Of a stretch of 17,116 bases of DNA, positions 16,186 to 17,116 are shown one piece after another (positions within the stretch are counted from its first letter, which is position 1; the number at the start of each line of letters is the position of its first letter). The position numbers and the translations under genes are program-made. Below the pieces are notes generated by a model, which worked only from the letters and a program-made list of their open reading frames with translations, ran no database searches and was not told the origin of the DNA. Source of the DNA: Rhodoferax sp. (GTDB lineage: Bacteria > Pseudomonadota > Gammaproteobacteria > Burkholderiales > Burkholderiaceae_C); contig JARXAU010000200.1 in assembly GCA_029865675.1 (NCBI GenBank), positions 1-17,116 on the forward strand, given 5' to 3'.

Positions 16186-16470
16186 GAGCTCGGTGGGGGC
16201 GTTGCGCAGGTGCACGGGCACTGCGCGGCTTTTGTCGGTTTTCACATAGGCGCGGGCTTCTTTGTACGCGTTGTAGCCCGCGTTGCCCTTGGCGGGCGCG
16301 GCCCGGTAGACCACCGATGGGCCCAGGGCAACTCCGCCTTCGGGCGAGCCCAGGCGCTCAAAGGTGAGCGCGGCGTTGTTGGCGTTTGCGTGGCGTGGGG
16401 GTCGGCTAAGCCAATGTCTTCCCAGGCCATGCGCACCATGCGGCGTGACAGGTACTTGGGGTCGGCGCAC
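16186..16470 (-). pseudogene. rarA: Remnant of replication-associated recombination protein A
   Basis: The minus strand encodes a piece of the RarA (MgsA) C-terminal region: ADPKYLSRRMVRMAWEDIGL followed in another frame by NAALTFERLGSPEGG, SNAGYNAYKEARAY-like residues (here GNAGYNAYKEARAYVKTDKS) and VPVHLRNAPTE. RarA is an AAA+ ATPase acting at stalled replication forks. The fragment lacks the ATPase core at its 5' side, stops matching after NAPTEL, and changes frame at about 16384-16385, where one base is missing (expected CAA-ATC-GCC, found CAAACGCC). It cannot be functional. This fills most of the 400-bp space between the cupin and the toxin gene; 16115-16185 shows nothing recognisable. 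Confidence 0.85.
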
Positions 16471-16490
16471 CCCTGGTTCAGTCATTGAAA

Positions 16491-16506
16491 GTAACACATG
16501 CGTTAC
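16491..16506. promoter_or_regulatory. Near-palindrome upstream of the toxin-antitoxin pair, operator candidate
   Basis: GTAACACATGCGTTAC pairs GTAAC with GTTAC, with 14 of 16 positions symmetric, ending 8 bp before the toxin ATG. TTGAAA (16485-16490), a good -35 match, abuts it and CATAAG follows with 16-bp spacing. Autorepression by the HTH antitoxin would fit this position. Confidence 0.45.
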
Positions 16507-16514
16507 CATAAGCC

Positions 16515-16871
16515 ATGGCGATCGAGATCGAAGAGTACGTCCGCGAGGATGAATCCAACCCCTACCAACAGTGGTTTAACGGCCTGAACGCCCAGGCTGC
16601 CGCCAAGGTGACGGTGGCCAAGCTCCGAATGGAGTTGGGCAACACGTCAAGCATCAAGTGGTTTGACGGTATGGGCGAATACGTCATTGACTGGGGGCCA
16701 GGCTATCGGATTTACCTCGCAAAAGACGGCGACACGCTCATCGTTCTCTTTGGCGGCGGCACCAAGCGTGGGCAGCAGAGGGATATCGACAAGGCCAAGG
16801 ATTTGTTGGCCGAGTACAAGGCTCGCAAAAAGGCGATGGCGTCCAAGGCCGGCAACAAACACAAAGGGTAA
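16515..16871 (+). CDS. Type II toxin, RelE/HigB-like addiction module killer protein
   Basis: A 118-residue basic protein of the phage Gp49-like/HigB branch of the RelE superfamily, expected to act as a ribosome-dependent mRNA interferase. Diagnostic stretches are YVIDWGPGYRIYLAKDGDT (56-74) and VLFGGGTKRGQQRDIDKA (~77-94), the conserved core of this toxin group. The C-terminal 17 residues (KARKKAMASKAGNKHKG) are a Lys-rich extension. Start ATG 16515 gives the usual family N-terminus (MAIEIEEYVRED); no Shine-Dalgarno is evident. Toxin comes first and the antitoxin follows after 3 bp, the order typical of this subclass. The pair lies beside a rarA remnant, consistent with acquisition by horizontal transfer. 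Confidence 0.93.
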   Translation: MAIEIEEYVREDESNPYQQWFNGLNAQAAAKVTVAKLRMELGNTSSIKWFDGMGEYVIDWGPGYRIYLAKDGDTLIVLFGGGTKRGQQRDIDKAKDLLAEYKARKKAMASKAGNKHKG

Positions 16872-16874
16872 AAA

Positions 16875-17116
16875 ATGGCATTAACAAAAAACTTCAAACA
16901 CACGGTGACCCAGCGTGTGCAAAGTGAGCCAGCATTTGCACAAGCGCTGCTGGACGAGGCGGCCACCTTGTTTCTCAATGGCGAGCCCGAAACCGCCCGT
17001 TTGATACTGCGCGACCTGGTCAACGCCACCATCGGCTTTGAGCAACTTGCGGCGCTGACAGCCAAGCCCAGTAAAAGCCTGCACCGAATGCTCTCGCCCA
17101 CAGGCAACCCCAACAT
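16875..17116 (+). CDS. Antitoxin with HTH domain (addiction module antidote), truncated by window edge
   Basis: The first 80 residues of an Xre-type antitoxin that neutralises the upstream toxin and probably represses the operon. The N-terminal segment MALTKNFKHTVTQRVQSEPA, then FAQALLDEAATLFLNGEPETA (~21-41), and a helix-turn-helix region ARLILRDLVNATIGFEQLA continuing to KPSKSLHRMLSPTGNPN (~41-80) match the antidote family usually found downstream of this toxin type; about 20 more residues are expected outside the window. AAAGGG lies just upstream of ATG 16875, overlapping the end of the toxin gene, so the two are translated together. Confidence 0.93.
   Translation, partial: MALTKNFKHTVTQRVQSEPAFAQALLDEAATLFLNGEPETARLILRDLVNATIGFEQLAALTAKPSKSLHRMLSPTGNPN

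Noticed and set aside
1..17116. CRISPR arrays, tRNA or rRNA genes, insertion sequences
   Set aside because: No regularly spaced repeats, cloverleaf-like sequences or transposase motifs were seen on either strand.

Overview
The window is GC-rich bacterial chromosome with tightly packed genes. The divergent purL / map-glnD arrangement, the protein sequences (PurL, GlnD, DUF3422, a RarA remnant) and the coding bias all look like Betaproteobacteria, most likely Burkholderiales of the Comamonadaceae type (Rhodoferax/Polaromonas-like). That placement is inference from remembered family sequences; no search was run.

Layout: (1) 1-2482, minus strand: first ~827 codons of purL, running off the left edge and carrying two repeat-like segments that stay in frame. 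(2) 2601-6033, plus: map and glnD, divergent from purL, with an 11-bp tandem repeat and a possible leaderless promoter in the gap. (3) 6052-12869: a two-component signalling island. A receiver-HPt protein (minus) faces four plus-strand genes: a receiver-HD-GYP cyclic-di-GMP phosphodiesterase; a large membrane hybrid kinase (CHASE3-PAS-GAF-HisKA-HATPase-REC-REC) broken by a one-base frameshift; a stand-alone receiver; and a receiver fused to a DUF1003 membrane domain. (4) 12934-14262, minus: a DUF3422 membrane protein. (5) 14506-16114, plus: a small helical protein, a LON-substrate-binding-domain protein and a cupin. (6) 16186-17116: a decayed fragment of rarA (minus) followed by a RelE/HigB-like toxin and its HTH antitoxin, which is cut by the right edge.

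How it fits together: the signalling island has every part of a branched phosphorelay: kinase with two receivers, an HPt carrier, and three output receivers (cyclic-di-GMP turnover, single-domain receiver, membrane-embedded receiver). The least familiar element is the REC-DUF1003 fusion, which would place a phosphorylatable receiver directly on a two-helix membrane domain. The kinase reading frame is interrupted at an A4 run in CHASE3, so the pathway is either broken, mis-sequenced or read through by slippage. The right end shows genome turnover: a truncated, frameshifted rarA next to a toxin-antitoxin pair.
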